From NCBI RefSeq assembly GCF_000585375.1, contig NZ_KK073874.1, positions 8,529,913 to 8,593,912 on the forward strand: a stretch of DNA of 64,000 nt, given 5' to 3'. Positions 47,127 to 56,050 of this stretch are shown piece after piece. How positions within the stretch are numbered: the first letter of the stretch is position 1; each line of letters starts with the position of its first letter. The notes beneath the pieces were generated by a model. The model was not told the DNA's origin. It ran no database searches and saw nothing but the letters and a program-made list of their open reading frames with translations. This stretch comes from Cryptosporangium arvum DSM 44712. Lineage in GTDB: Bacteria; Actinomycetota; Actinomycetes; Mycobacteriales; Cryptosporangiaceae. The position numbers were made by a program, and so were the translations under genes.

Positions 47127-47765
47127 GTGTCCGTCTCGCCGCTGCCCGTTGCGCCCGAACCGCCCGCCCGTCCCACCCCCGACGAGGCGTACGCGCTCAT
47201 GGTCGCCGGCAACGCCCGGTTCGCCGCCGGCACGCCCGCCCGGCCCAACCAGGACGATGCCCGTCGCGTCCAGCTGGTGGCCGGGCAGGAGCCGTTCGCG
47301 GCGGTGCTGGGGTGTGCCGACTCGCGCGTTCCGGCCGAGATCGTGTTCGACCAGGGGCTGGGCGACCTGTTCGTGTGCCGCACCGCCGGGCCGATCGTCG
47401 ACTTCGCCGTTCTCGGCAGCATCGAGTTCGCGATCACGCAGCTCAACGTGCCGCTCGTCGTCGTGATGGGGCACGAGTCCTGCGGCGCGCTGAAGGCCGC
47501 CGCCGAGACCGCCACCGGCAACCTCGACCCGACCGGCTCGGTACGCGACCTGGTCGAGCGGGTGCTGCCGATCACGCTGAAGGCCCAGCGCGAGGGCGGT
47601 TCGAGCGAAGAACAGCTCAACCGCGCGATCGCCTACAACGTCACCCGGGTCATCAACCTGCTGATCGAACGCTCCCCGGCGATCGCCGACGCCGTCTCCG
47701 ACGGCTCGGTGAAGCTGGTCGGCGCGGTGTACGAGCTGGAGGACGGCCGAGCCCGGTTTTTGTGA
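47127..47765 (+). CDS. Beta-class carbonic anhydrase
   Basis: A 212-residue zinc enzyme interconverting CO2 and bicarbonate. The zinc ligands are C63 (GCADSR, with the D65/R67 dyad), H116 and C119 ([10 protein letters not shown]). Length and motif order match plant-type beta anhydrases. GTG 47127 follows GAGGAG. It is divergent from hemL across 146 bases. Confidence 0.93.
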   Translation: MSVSPLPVAPEPPARPTPDEAYALMVAGNARFAAGTPARPNQDDARRVQLVAGQEPFAAVLGCADSRVPAEIVFDQGLGDLFVCRTAGPIVDFAVLGSIEFAITQLNVPLVVVMGHESCGALKAAAETATGNLDPTGSVRDLVERVLPITLKAQREGGSSEEQLNRAIAYNVTRVINLLIERSPAIADAVSDGSVKLVGAVYELEDGRARFL

Positions 47766-47854
47766 ACCTTAAAACTTGCCAATGGTCACTGGCGCACTGG
47801 AGTTACTCGTCAGTACGGTGACGGCTGCCACACCCCTGCCGTCAAGGAGGACCC

Positions 47855-48460
47855 GTGCGTCGTCGTCTGCTCGCAACCCTCACCGCCGTGCTGGCGGCGA
47901 CCGCGACCGGTCTCGCGCTCGCGCAACCGGCCCAGGCCGCCCCGGTCGACCTGGTGTTCGCCAACACCACCGGGACGACGTTCATCGCCAAGCAGAAGGT
48001 CACCGCCGACATCCCGACGTCGGTCGTGAAGACGTCGATCGATCTGGACGCGAAGACACTCACCGGCACGGCCGAGATCCCCGACCTCACCGTGCGCCTC
48101 AAGCTCGCGAACCTGATCCCGACGACGTCGATCGTCCGGATCGTCCCGCAGGGCGGTCTGACCGGCACCGTCGATCTCGGCGCCAACAAGCTCGAGACCA
48201 CGACCACGTTCAAGCTGCAGGTGCTGCGGGTCTTCCAGGACGCGCTGCCGAACCTGAACCTGGTCAGCCCCGGCTGCACGACGAAGACCGCGACCAGCGC
48301 GACGCTCACCAACACGACGCCGATCGACGTGTTCGGGACGACGACGGTGGCCGGCACCTACAAGATCCCCGGCTTCACCAAGTGCGGCCTGCTGACGCCG
48401 CTGCTCACCACGCTGCTCGCCGGGGACGGCAACACGCTGACGCTGAACCTCAAGGCCTGA
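47855..48460 (+). CDS. Secreted protein of unknown function
   Basis: A 201-residue exported protein: RRR n-region, hydrophobic core and the cleavage motif AQA-AP near residue 30. The mature part is Thr/Val/Leu-rich, apparently all-beta, with two cysteines (SPGCTTKT and FTKCGLL) that could form a disulfide. I do not recognise a family. GTG 47855 has AAGGAGG four bases upstream, so strong translation is likely, and a strong terminator follows. Confidence 0.8.
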   Translation: MRRRLLATLTAVLAATATGLALAQPAQAAPVDLVFANTTGTTFIAKQKVTADIPTSVVKTSIDLDAKTLTGTAEIPDLTVRLKLANLIPTTSIVRIVPQGGLTGTVDLGANKLETTTTFKLQVLRVFQDALPNLNLVSPGCTTKTATSATLTNTTPIDVFGTTTVAGTYKIPGFTKCGLLTPLLTTLLAGDGNTLTLNLKA

Positions 48461-48466
48461 GCGCGC

Positions 48467-48494
48467 GACGAGGGGGCCTCCGGGCCCCCTCGTC
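48467..48494. terminator. Intrinsic terminator between convergent genes
   Basis: A perfect 12-base stem GACGAGGGGGCC with GGCCCCCTCGTC around a TCCG loop, between the secreted-protein stop and the flavin reductase stop. It should serve both strands. Confidence 0.85.
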
Positions 48495-48497
48495 GTC

Positions 48498-49643
48498 TCA
48501 GCCGGCCGCCAACTCGCGGCGCAGGCGCACGAACGTCCGCGGTATCCGCGCCCCCAGCACCGCGACGAGCTTCCCGGCCCGGCGGTAGGCGGCCACGAAG
48601 CGGTACTCGGCCGGGTCGCCGTCCACCACCTCGACCTCGTCCCCCGGCCGCACGAACCCGGCGAACTGCACCATCACGCCGTACTGCTCGCTCCACACGT
48701 ACGGCACCGGGTCGTACTCGGCCGGCTCACCGAGCAGACCGGCCGCCACCGCCGCCGCGTGCTCACGCGCGTGGGTCCAGTGCTCCACCCGGATCGGCCC
48801 ACCGGCCCGCGCCGACGGGTAGCGCGCCACGTCACCGCAGGCCCAGACGCCGGGCACGGACGTCCGCCCGGCCGCGTCGACGACCACCCCGTTGTCCAGC
48901 GCGACCCCGGAGCCGTCGAGCCAGGAGACGGCGGGCACCACGCCGATGCCCACCACCACGACGTCGGCGGGCAGCGTCCGTCCGTCGGCCAGCGAGACCC
49001 CGGTGACGGCCCCGTCGGCCGAGGTGAGCCCGGCCACCGACACCCCGGTCAGCAACGGCACCCCGTTGGCCCCGTGCAACGCGGTGACCACCGCGGCCAT
49101 CTCCGGACCGAACGCGTGCTCCATCGGAGCGGCCGCGGCGTCCAGCACCGTCGCCGAGGCCCCGAGCTTCGTCGCCGTGGAGGCCACCTCGGCGCCGATG
49201 AACCCGGCCCCGATCACGACGACCCGGGCGCCGGGCGCGAACGCCGCGCGCAGGGCGTCGGCATCGGCGCAGGTACGAAGCGTGTGCACGCCGCGCAGCC
49301 CGGCGGCGGACGGCAACGACCGCGGCGTGGTGCCGGTGGCGATCACGACCGCGTCACCGGTGACCGTGGACCCGTCGGCAAGTGCGACGGACGTGCCGTC
49401 GAGCCCGACCGCCGGCACGCCCAGCCGCCACGTCACCGGTACGTCCTCGTCGGCGACCAGCAGCGAGATGCCGTCCAGGTCGAGGTCACCGGCCAGATAC
49501 GCCTTCGAGAGCGGCGGACGGTCGTAGGGGCGGTGCGGCTCCTCGCCGATCAACTCGATCGACCCACCGAACCCCCGCGACCGCAGCGAACGGGCCAGCG
49601 ACCAGCCGGCCAGTGATGCCCCGACGATGACCACCCTGTCCAC
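48498..49643 (-). CDS. FAD/NAD-dependent oxidoreductase (ferredoxin-reductase family)
   Basis: About 381 residues with two nucleotide-binding motifs: VVIVGASLAGWSLARSL (FAD, residue 4 on) and VVVIGAGFIGAEVASTATKLG (NAD(P)H). YDRPPLSKAYL, GVWACGDVARY and the C-terminal reductase domain (PYVWSEQYGVMVQFAG) match rubredoxin/rhodocoxin-type reductases that feed electrons to ferredoxins, P450s or dioxygenases. No such partner is adjacent. GTG 49643 has GGAGAG seven bases upstream, preferred over ATG 49682. Confidence 0.88.
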   Translation of the reverse strand: MDRVVIVGASLAGWSLARSLRSRGFGGSIELIGEEPHRPYDRPPLSKAYLAGDLDLDGISLLVADEDVPVTWRLGVPAVGLDGTSVALADGSTVTGDAVVIATGTTPRSLPSAAGLRGVHTLRTCADADALRAAFAPGARVVVIGAGFIGAEVASTATKLGASATVLDAAAAPMEHAFGPEMAAVVTALHGANGVPLLTGVSVAGLTSADGAVTGVSLADGRTLPADVVVVGIGVVPAVSWLDGSGVALDNGVVVDAAGRTSVPGVWACGDVARYPSARAGGPIRVEHWTHAREHAAAVAAGLLGEPAEYDPVPYVWSEQYGVMVQFAGFVRPGDEVEVVDGDPAEYRFVAAYRRAGKLVAVLGARIPRTFVRLRRELAAG

Positions 49644-49754
49644 AGGCGCTCTCTCCGTAAGTAGGCTTCTGGAGAGGATCATCGTCCCGTAACAATCACC
49701 GCACGCGCCGGGGCGTCCCGCTCTCGGTGCACACGCGCGGGAAGGGGAGTCGCA

Positions 49755-50846
49755 GTGACGCAGGAGGTACGCGGAGTCATTTCCCGAGCTAAAGGCGCTC
49801 CGGTGGAGGTGACGACCATCCTGGTGCCCGATCCGGGCCCCGGCGAAGCGGTCGTGAAAGTCCAGGCGTGCGGCGTTTGTCACACCGACCTGCACTACCG
49901 CGAAGGCGGAATCAACGACGACTACCCGTTCCTACTCGGCCATGAGGCCGCCGGCATCGTCGAGGCGGTCGGCCCCGACGTCACGAACGTCGCCGTCGGC
50001 GACTACGTGATCCTGAACTGGCGCGCGGTCTGCGGCGATTGCCGCGCGTGCCTGCGTGGTCAGCCCTGGTACTGCTTCAACACGCACAACGCCAAGCAGA
50101 AGATGACGCTTGCCGACGGCACCGAGCTGTCCCCCGCGCTCGGCATCGGCGCGTTCGTCGAGAAGACCCTCGTCGCCGCCGGGCAGTGCACGAAGGTCGA
50201 CGACGCGGCCAAGCCCGCGGTGGCCGGCCTGCTGGGCTGCGGTGTGATGGCCGGTATCGGCGCGGCGATCAACACCGGCGGCGTCGGCCGCGGGCACAGC
50301 GTCGCGGTGTGGGGAGCCGGCGGTGTCGGTGACGGGGCGATCGCCGGTGCGTACCTGGCCGGCGCGCGGCGGATCATCGCGATCGACGTCGACGAGAAGA
50401 AGTTGCAGTGGGCGCGCGAGTTCGGCGCGACGCACACGATCAACGCCGGCGAGGTCGACGACGTCGTGAAGGCCGTGCAGGACCTGACCGACGGTTTCGG
50501 CGTCGACGTCGCGATCGAGGCGGTCGGCCGCCCGGAGACGTACAAGCAGGCGTTCTACGCCCGTGACCTGGCCGGAACCGTCGTGCTCGTCGGCGTCCCG
50601 ACGCCGGACATGACGCTCGAACTGCCGCTCATCGACGTGTTCGGCCGCGGTGGTGCGCTGAAGTCCTCCTGGTACGGCGACTGCCTGCCCTCGCGTGACT
50701 TCCCGATGCTCATCGACCTGTACCTGCAGGGGCGTCTCCCGCTCGACAAGTTCGTCACCGAGACGATTCCGCTGGACGGCGTCGAGGACGCGTTCGGGAA
50801 GATGCACCACGGCGAGGTCCTGCGCTCGGTCGTGGTGTTCGAGTGA
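49755..50846 (+). CDS. mscR: S-(hydroxymethyl)mycothiol dehydrogenase
   Basis: A zinc alcohol dehydrogenase of 363 residues that oxidises the formaldehyde adduct of mycothiol. Catalytic zinc ligands are C39 (ACGVCHTD) and H63 (GHEAAG), and the structural zinc set is C93, C96, C99 and C107. The NAD motif is [14 protein letters not shown]. The sequence follows mycobacterial MscR/AdhE2 closely. GTG 49755 follows GGGGAG. The next gene overlaps its stop. Confidence 0.93.
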   Translation: MTQEVRGVISRAKGAPVEVTTILVPDPGPGEAVVKVQACGVCHTDLHYREGGINDDYPFLLGHEAAGIVEAVGPDVTNVAVGDYVILNWRAVCGDCRACLRGQPWYCFNTHNAKQKMTLADGTELSPALGIGAFVEKTLVAAGQCTKVDDAAKPAVAGLLGCGVMAGIGAAINTGGVGRGHSVAVWGAGGVGDGAIAGAYLAGARRIIAIDVDEKKLQWAREFGATHTINAGEVDDVVKAVQDLTDGFGVDVAIEAVGRPETYKQAFYARDLAGTVVLVGVPTPDMTLELPLIDVFGRGGALKSSWYGDCLPSRDFPMLIDLYLQGRLPLDKFVTETIPLDGVEDAFGKMHHGEVLRSVVVFE

Positions 50847-51472
50847 CCGCCCGCGTCGACCGCATCGTCACCTCCGGCATCTTCGCGCTCGACGGCGGGG
50901 AGTGGGAGGTCGACAACAACGTCTGGATCGTCGGCGACGACTCCGAGTGCCTGGTGATCGACGCTCCCCACGAGGCCGACGCGATCGCGGCCGCCGTCGG
51001 GGGTCGCACCGTCACCGCGATCGCGTGCACCCACGCGCACAACGACCACGTGAACGCCGCGGTGGAGCTGGCGTCCTACGTCGGGGCGCCGATCCTGCTG
51101 AACCCGGCCGACCGGGAGCTGTGGGAGATGGTCCACCCCGGCCGCGCCCCGGACGGCGCCCTCGCCGACGGTCAGGAGTTGTCGGTGGCCGGGGTGACGC
51201 TGGAGGTGCTGGCCACGCCCGGGCACGCCCCCGGAGCGGTGTGCTTCTACGCGCCGTCGCTCGGGGCGCTGTTCAGCGGTGACACGCTGTTCAACGGCGG
51301 GCCGGGCGCGACCGGACGGTCGTTCTCGGACTTCCCGACGATCATCGACTCGATCCGCGACCGGCTGCTGTCGCTGCCGCCGGAGACGGTCGTGCACACC
51401 GGCCACGGCGACACGACCACGATCGGCGCCGAGGCGCCGCACCTGCAGGAGTGGATCGACCGAGGTCACTGA
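50843..51472 (+). CDS. MBL-fold hydrolase (probable S-formylmycothiol hydrolase partner of MscR)
   Basis: A 209-residue metallo-beta-lactamase-fold protein with the metal motif [29 protein letters not shown] and [10 protein letters not shown]. Its GTG overlaps the mscR stop (GTGA). The same pair occurs in other mycothiol producers, so cleavage of the formylmycothiol product, releasing formate and mycothiol, is the likely role. This is inferred from coupling, not shown by the sequence. Confidence 0.87.
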   Translation: MTARVDRIVTSGIFALDGGEWEVDNNVWIVGDDSECLVIDAPHEADAIAAAVGGRTVTAIACTHAHNDHVNAAVELASYVGAPILLNPADRELWEMVHPGRAPDGALADGQELSVAGVTLEVLATPGHAPGAVCFYAPSLGALFSGDTLFNGGPGATGRSFSDFPTIIDSIRDRLLSLPPETVVHTGHGDTTTIGAEAPHLQEWIDRGH

Positions 51473-51495
51473 TCCTGGTTCACGCCCGGCGGCAC

Positions 51496-51530
51496 ACCGT
51501 CCGCCCGCACGTCCGGTGCGGGCGGACGGT
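51496..51530. terminator. Strong bidirectional terminator
   Basis: A perfect 15-base stem (51496-51510 with 51516-51530, ACCGTCCGCCCGCAC and its complement) around GTCCG. It lies between the MBL-hydrolase stop and the FAD oxidoreductase stop, which converge. Confidence 0.88.
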
Positions 51531-51531
51531 C

Positions 51532-52794
51532 TCAATTCACGGGGAAGTTCGAGCGGAAGACGTTTGTCGGGTCGCGGTGCTGTTTGATCTCGCGCAACCG
51601 GGCCAGCTTTCCCGGGGCGAAGGCATCCGCCGCGGTCTCGGCCCGGCCGAGGAACGTGTACGGCTTGCGCCCGCTGATCGGTAGACCGGCGACCAGCTCA
51701 CGCTGCTTGGCCGTCGATTCGTCGGTCAGGCCGAAGAGATAGAGCGCGTAGGGCTCGGTGAGCGGCCCGTGCGGACTGTCCGAGGGGCCGGCGATCGCCC
51801 CGCCCAGGTGCCGCACCTGAACGCTCAGCAGGGGCGCGATCGGCTCGGCCAGCAACCCCTTCACGACGCGATCGTCGAGCGCCGTCAACAGTTCGGCGTG
51901 CGAGACCCCCGCGGTCGGCTCCGTCGGCTCGGCCGTGATGCTCCCGAGTTCGTCGACCGACATCACGCGGCGGGAGTCGGAGAGCGGCGTGGGCAGCTCG
52001 CAGAACAGATCGCGTACCTCCGCGGGGTCGCCGAGGTAGGTGGTGTCGAGGGCCACCATGGGCTCGGCCCCGGGGAAGTGCAGCAGGTCGAGCCAGACGG
52101 TCAACTCGTCGGGCGCGCCGGCGGTGACCGTCCGGAAAGCTTCGAACACCTCGGCGGCGTGCTCGGCGCCCCACAGCACCCGCCCGCCGTAGAGGTCGGG
52201 TGCGGGATGCAACGCGAGTTCCAGCCCGGTGACCACCGCGAAGTCGCCGCCTCCCCCACGCAGCGCCCAAAACAGGTCGGGGTCGTCATCCGCGGTGACG
52301 TGGCACTGTCGCCCGTCGGCGTCCACGACGTCGAACGCGACCACGGCGTCGGCCACCCACCCGTGCGCGCGAGCGAACCAGCTGAGCCCTCCCCCGAGCG
52401 CGACCCCCGCGACGCTGACGATCGGCGAGCTACCGGGCAGGCCGGTGAGGTCGTGGCGGGCCGCCGCGCTCTGGAGGAGGCCGGACGAAACCCCGCCCCC
52501 GATGCGAGCGCGATGCGTCACCGGGTTGATGTCGATGGCGTCGAGCCGACCGGTACGCAACAGGATCGTGCCGTTGGTGTGGCTGGTCGCGCCGTGCCCG
52601 TTGGGTTGAGGCGAGATGGCCAGATCGTTCCGACGCGCGAAGTGAACGAGGTGAGAGACGTCGTCGGCGTCGGCGGCTTCGACCACCGCGACCGGGGTCT
52701 GGTCGACGGCCCGGTTCCAGGGCTGTCGGTTGTCGTCGAACATGGGATCGCCGGGGAGCCAGACGCGGCCCCGTAGATTCTGGATACTGAACAT
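51532..52794 (-). CDS. FAD-binding (berberine-bridge-type) oxidoreductase
   Basis: A 420-residue PCMH-type flavoprotein. H67 in QPNGHGATSH is placed where the family's covalent 8-alpha-histidyl flavin bond forms; the second, cysteinyl attachment is absent (PGSSPIVSVAG instead). ALGGGLSWFARAHG, LFWALRGGGGDFAVVT and the C-terminal HRDPTNVFRSNFPV are diagnostic. There is no signal peptide. Substrate unknown. AGGTATTCTAG gives a reasonable ribosome site. An Rrf2 regulator gene lies immediately upstream. Confidence 0.9.
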   Translation of the reverse strand: MFSIQNLRGRVWLPGDPMFDDNRQPWNRAVDQTPVAVVEAADADDVSHLVHFARRNDLAISPQPNGHGATSHTNGTILLRTGRLDAIDINPVTHRARIGGGVSSGLLQSAAARHDLTGLPGSSPIVSVAGVALGGGLSWFARAHGWVADAVVAFDVVDADGRQCHVTADDDPDLFWALRGGGGDFAVVTGLELALHPAPDLYGGRVLWGAEHAAEVFEAFRTVTAGAPDELTVWLDLLHFPGAEPMVALDTTYLGDPAEVRDLFCELPTPLSDSRRVMSVDELGSITAEPTEPTAGVSHAELLTALDDRVVKGLLAEPIAPLLSVQVRHLGGAIAGPSDSPHGPLTEPYALYLFGLTDESTAKQRELVAGLPISGRKPYTFLGRAETAADAFAPGKLARLREIKQHRDPTNVFRSNFPVN

Positions 52795-52813
52795 CTAGAA
52801 TACCTCCCGGGAA

Positions 52814-52835
52814 AAGCCCCTCGGACGAGGGGCTT
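52814..52835 (-). terminator. Hairpin terminator or attenuator between the Rrf2 and FAD oxidoreductase genes
   Basis: A perfect nine-base stem AAGCCCCTC with GAGGGGCTT and, reading the minus strand, a short T-run after it. It ends only 19 bases before the FAD oxidoreductase start, so there is little room for a separate promoter between. It may act as an attenuator in a shared transcript. Confidence 0.7.
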
Positions 52836-52892
52836 CTGGTCGTCTCGGATGCGACGCACCCGTTGATGGGTCGGACGGGATGGTGCCGTTCG

Positions 52893-53378
52893 TCAGGCGC
52901 GAAGTGCGGCGAATCGATTGACGGTGTTGTTCCCGGTGGCGGGGTAGGCGCGTTCGACATCGGCCCGCAGATCGGCGATGGTCTGGGCGGCCAGTTCCCG
53001 CCGCCAGGCCAGGTCGGCGCGTCGCATCCCCTGGGAGATCAGGCAGGACTGCCGGTAATCGGCGCGGGGATCGGCACCTGGCCCCCGCTTGAGCAACTGC
53101 TCGCACCGAAACGCCTCGTCGGGCCCTTCGATCGCGACGACGACATCGAGCAACGTGATCTGCTCCGGGCTACGGGCGAGCTGAAATCCACCCCGCGGCC
53201 CGGAGGTGGAGGACACGATGCCCGCCCGGGCCAGGGCCTGCAGCTGCTTGTTGAGATACGCCGCCGGAAGCCCGTAGAACTCCGCCAACTTGCCCGCCGG
53301 CACCGCCTGCCCGGCCGGCAACCAGGTCAAGTTCACGCAGGTGTGCAATGCCCACTCGACACCCTCGCCCATCCGCAT
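52893..53378 (-). CDS. Rrf2 family transcriptional regulator
   Basis: A 161-residue winged-helix regulator. The N-terminus MRMGEGVEWALHTCVNL and the wing segment SGPRGGFQLARSPEQITLLD are typical of Rrf2. Only C92 and C112 lie in the region that in IscR/NsrR holds three cysteines, with spacing unlike the Fe-S triad, so cluster binding is doubtful and a thiol or ligand switch is possible. The start codon lies next to a probable promoter and operator. It likely controls itself and the FAD oxidoreductase. Confidence 0.9.
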   Translation of the reverse strand: MRMGEGVEWALHTCVNLTWLPAGQAVPAGKLAEFYGLPAAYLNKQLQALARAGIVSSTSGPRGGFQLARSPEQITLLDVVVAIEGPDEAFRCEQLLKRGPGADPRADYRQSCLISQGMRRADLAWRRELAAQTIADLRADVERAYPATGNNTVNRFAALRA

Positions 53379-53414
53379 ATCTGGACTCTAAATATCCAGG
53401 ATAAAAGTTGTCAA
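53378..53414 (-). promoter_or_regulatory. Promoter and candidate operator of the Rrf2 gene
   Basis: On the minus strand a consensus -35 box TTGACA (53409-53414) is followed, at about 16-17 bases, by a weak TTTAGA/TTAGAG -10. Transcription would start almost at the ATG, giving a leaderless or nearly leaderless message. An 11-base palindrome TATCC-A-GGATA (53393-53403) lies in the spacer, and a related TCCAGATA word touches the start codon. Confidence 0.6.
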
Positions 53415-53478
53415 GGTAATCGCCGCCTGCACATGGGGGCTCGGCACCTGCGCACGGGGGCTCGGCGACGAAGACGGG

Positions 53479-54480
53479 TCAGGCGATGGTGGCGGGTGGG
53501 CGGCGGTGGAGCAGGGCCACCGCGCCGGCGATCAGGAGAGCCACGCCGACCAGAGCGACCGCGAAGCCGGCGGCCAGGAAACTGTCCAGGATCTGGGCCA
53601 GCGCGGTGGCCGGCACGACGAGTGCGATCAGCACCGCGGGCACCAGCGCCGGCCAGCGGCGGGTCGCCAGGTACAGGGCGAAGCAGCCGGCGGCGAAGGC
53701 CAGGCCGATCACGAGGCCGACGAGCGCGAACGCCTTGCCGTCGGTGGTGACAGCCTCCGCGGCTCCGAAGCCGGTCAGGCCGCCGAGCAGCACCGCGAGG
53801 CCCGGCTCTCGGACGGGATTGCCCCGCACCGGCAGGGCCAGCAGCATCCAGATCGCGCCGACGAGCGCGTACGCGATTCCCCACGGGAGGATGTCCTGCA
53901 CGCCGGCGCGGTCGAGGATGTCTGCCACCAGGAGCGCGGACGCCAGCCACGCGGTGCCCAGCAGCGGCGCGCCGCGCACCAGCGCGTAACCGGGTAGGGC
54001 CACGACGAGCGCCGCTACCGAGGCGGCCAGCAGTTCCCACGAGTTGCTCGCCGGTACCGCCGCCGCCGTGGCCGCCGCGCCCGAGGCCAGCGCTCCGAGC
54101 GCCGACGCCAACCGCATCCGGGCTCCGAGCGTGTCGTCCCCGAGCCGCGCGAACCGGGCGGCGAGGGCGCCGCCGGCCAGCAGGACCGTGGCGACCACGG
54201 CCAGCGCGAACCGGGCCGCCGACGGGAACGAGTCCCAGGTCGGTACGACGATCGACGCCGCACCCCCGAGCACCATCGCCCCGCCGAGGTAACCGGCCAC
54301 CTCGACGACGCGCGTGCGCATCCGGTGTTCGCCCGGAATCGGCGGGCTCGCCACCGTGGCGGCGGCGAGGCGGCGGTTCACCTGGTCGGCCTGGCCGGAC
54401 GAGAGGACACCGTCGCTCACGAGTCCGGCGAGCGTGGTCCGCACGGTCGCGAGCGGAACCGAGGGTTCGGGGCTGGTCAT
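53479..54480 (-). CDS. Polytopic membrane protein (DUF2157-like)
   Basis: About 333 residues: a short cytoplasmic helical domain (VRTTLAGLVSDGVLSSGQADQVNRRLA, about residues 12-40) and then about ten hydrophobic helices rich in Ala, Leu, Val and Gly. The N-terminal segment resembles DUF2157 domains, but that assignment is tentative. ATG 54480 (MTSPEPSVPL) is the likely start, since an upstream continuation would run antisense to the transglycosylase gene. Function unknown. Confidence 0.72.
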   Translation of the reverse strand: MTSPEPSVPLATVRTTLAGLVSDGVLSSGQADQVNRRLAAATVASPPIPGEHRMRTRVVEVAGYLGGAMVLGGAASIVVPTWDSFPSAARFALAVVATVLLAGGALAARFARLGDDTLGARMRLASALGALASGAAATAAAVPASNSWELLAASVAALVVALPGYALVRGAPLLGTAWLASALLVADILDRAGVQDILPWGIAYALVGAIWMLLALPVRGNPVREPGLAVLLGGLTGFGAAEAVTTDGKAFALVGLVIGLAFAAGCFALYLATRRWPALVPAVLIALVVPATALAQILDSFLAAGFAVALVGVALLIAGAVALLHRRPPATIA

Positions 54481-54577
54481 GGGAACATCTTGACGTGTGC
54501 TCCGACCTGCGCACATGAGTTGAACTACCCGGTCGGCGAAGCGTGCACAGGGCGGCCCGAAAGGGCACCCTGAGAAC

Positions 54578-56002
54578 GTGCGCAACAAAATGGGCAATGA
54601 CGATGAAGACGGGTTGAACCAGACGCCCGGCTCCGACCCGGACGGGGCGCCGTCCGACGAGCCTCCTTCGCTGTCGGCCGAGCCCTGGCGGCAGGCCGCA
54701 GTGGCCTGGACCCAGCACGCCGAGGCCTGGGCCGCCCAGACCGAAGCCGCCCAGACCGAAGCCGCCCGGTCCGAGGCCGCCCGCTCGGAAGCCGCGGATT
54801 TTGCAGCCCGGTCCGAAGCCGCCCGATCGGAAGCCGTCCGCTCGGAAGCGGCGGAATTCGAAGCCCGGTCCGAGGCCGCCCGCATCGACGCCGCGCCCGA
54901 TCGGCCAGCCCACCACGACACGCTGCCGGTCCCCGCCGAGCCGCACCACTGGGTCAGCCCGGCCGGCGACCCCGCCCGGACCCAACCCACCTCCACCGCC
55001 CCCACGCACCAGGCGGAGCCGACCCCAGCGCACCCCGTCCCCGTGCACCCCCTCCCCATTAACCCCGCCCCCGCCGAGGTCGACGACCTCGGCGAGATGC
55101 CCGAGGAGCCTCCGGTCAGCCCTTGGCCGGATCTCGCCCCGGACGAGCGTTCCGCGCACGCGCACGTCTGGCCGCCCAGCCGCTCCCGACGCTCCCTGGC
55201 CCCTCTCGCGGGCGCGGCCGCGTTCGTTCTCTGCCTGGCCACCGCCAGCGTCGCCGTCTGGAGCTGGACCCGCCCGGAGCCGCAGCAACTCTCCGCCCCT
55301 CCCCCGCCGCTGGCGTCCGCTCCGGCGGCCCCGTCAGCGGAGGCACCGGCCCTGGCGCCGTCGACGCTGCCGGAGGCGGGCGCCGCGAGCGCCCCGGTGA
55401 ACCCGGCCCCGACCGGCGGTCGCCCGGAGCAGGACGGGGCCCGCCCCGCGGACGCGCTCGCCCACTGGGCCGACGCCCTGCGTCAGCTCGACATCCCGCC
55501 GACGGCGCTCCAGGCGTACGGGTACGCCGAAGCGGTGATCGCCCGGGCGAAGCCCCGCTGCCGCCTCTCCTGGACGCTGCTCGCCGCCATCGGCGCGGTC
55601 GAATCCAACCACGGCCGGTACGGGGGCGCCGCGCTCCAGCCCGACGGCACCAGCAGCCGCCCGATCATCGGCGTGCCCCTGGCCGGCATCGGGGTCGAGC
55701 GCGTCACCGACACCGACCAGGGGCTGCTCGACGGCGACGTCACGTTCGACCGGGCGATCGGCCCGATGCAGTTCCTGCCCGCGACCTGGAAGGCCTGGGC
55801 GGTCGACGCCGACGACAACGGCCGCGCGGACCCCTATGACATCGACGACGCGTCGCTCGCCGCCGGCTACTACCTGTGCGCGGGCGGGCAGAACCTCGCC
55901 TCGGGTTCCGGCTGGTCGTCGGCGGTGTTCAGCTACAACCGCGTCCCGGCATACGTCGAACGTGTCTACGAGTTCGCAGACGCCTACGGTCGCGCTTCTT
56001 GA
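54578..56002 (+). CDS. Membrane-anchored lytic transglycosylase
   Basis: About 474 residues. The N-terminal cytoplasmic part holds an Ala/Glu-rich repeat of EAARS-type pentapeptides (about residues 55-105), probably helical, then a Pro-rich stretch. One helix (LAPLAGAAAFVLCLATASVAV) is followed by an external Pro/Ala linker and the MltB-like catalytic domain. Its catalytic glutamate is in IGAVESNHGRYGG; GPMQFLPATWKAW and SYNRVPAYVERV follow. It would cleave glycan strands outside the membrane. GTG 54578 is chosen, though an ATG four codons on is possible. Confidence 0.87.
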   Translation: MRNKMGNDDEDGLNQTPGSDPDGAPSDEPPSLSAEPWRQAAVAWTQHAEAWAAQTEAAQTEAARSEAARSEAADFAARSEAARSEAVRSEAAEFEARSEAARIDAAPDRPAHHDTLPVPAEPHHWVSPAGDPARTQPTSTAPTHQAEPTPAHPVPVHPLPINPAPAEVDDLGEMPEEPPVSPWPDLAPDERSAHAHVWPPSRSRRSLAPLAGAAAFVLCLATASVAVWSWTRPEPQQLSAPPPPLASAPAAPSAEAPALAPSTLPEAGAASAPVNPAPTGGRPEQDGARPADALAHWADALRQLDIPPTALQAYGYAEAVIARAKPRCRLSWTLLAAIGAVESNHGRYGGAALQPDGTSSRPIIGVPLAGIGVERVTDTDQGLLDGDVTFDRAIGPMQFLPATWKAWAVDADDNGRADPYDIDDASLAAGYYLCAGGQNLASGSGWSSAVFSYNRVPAYVERVYEFADAYGRAS

Positions 56003-56050
56003 CCTCAGCAGCCACGATGGAGGTGTCAACCGGGGAAGGAGCCGCAGTCC

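Noticed and set aside
53435-53466. Direct repeat GGGGGCTCGGC, two copies 21 bases apart
   Set aside because: Too short and too close to background GC composition to assign meaning.
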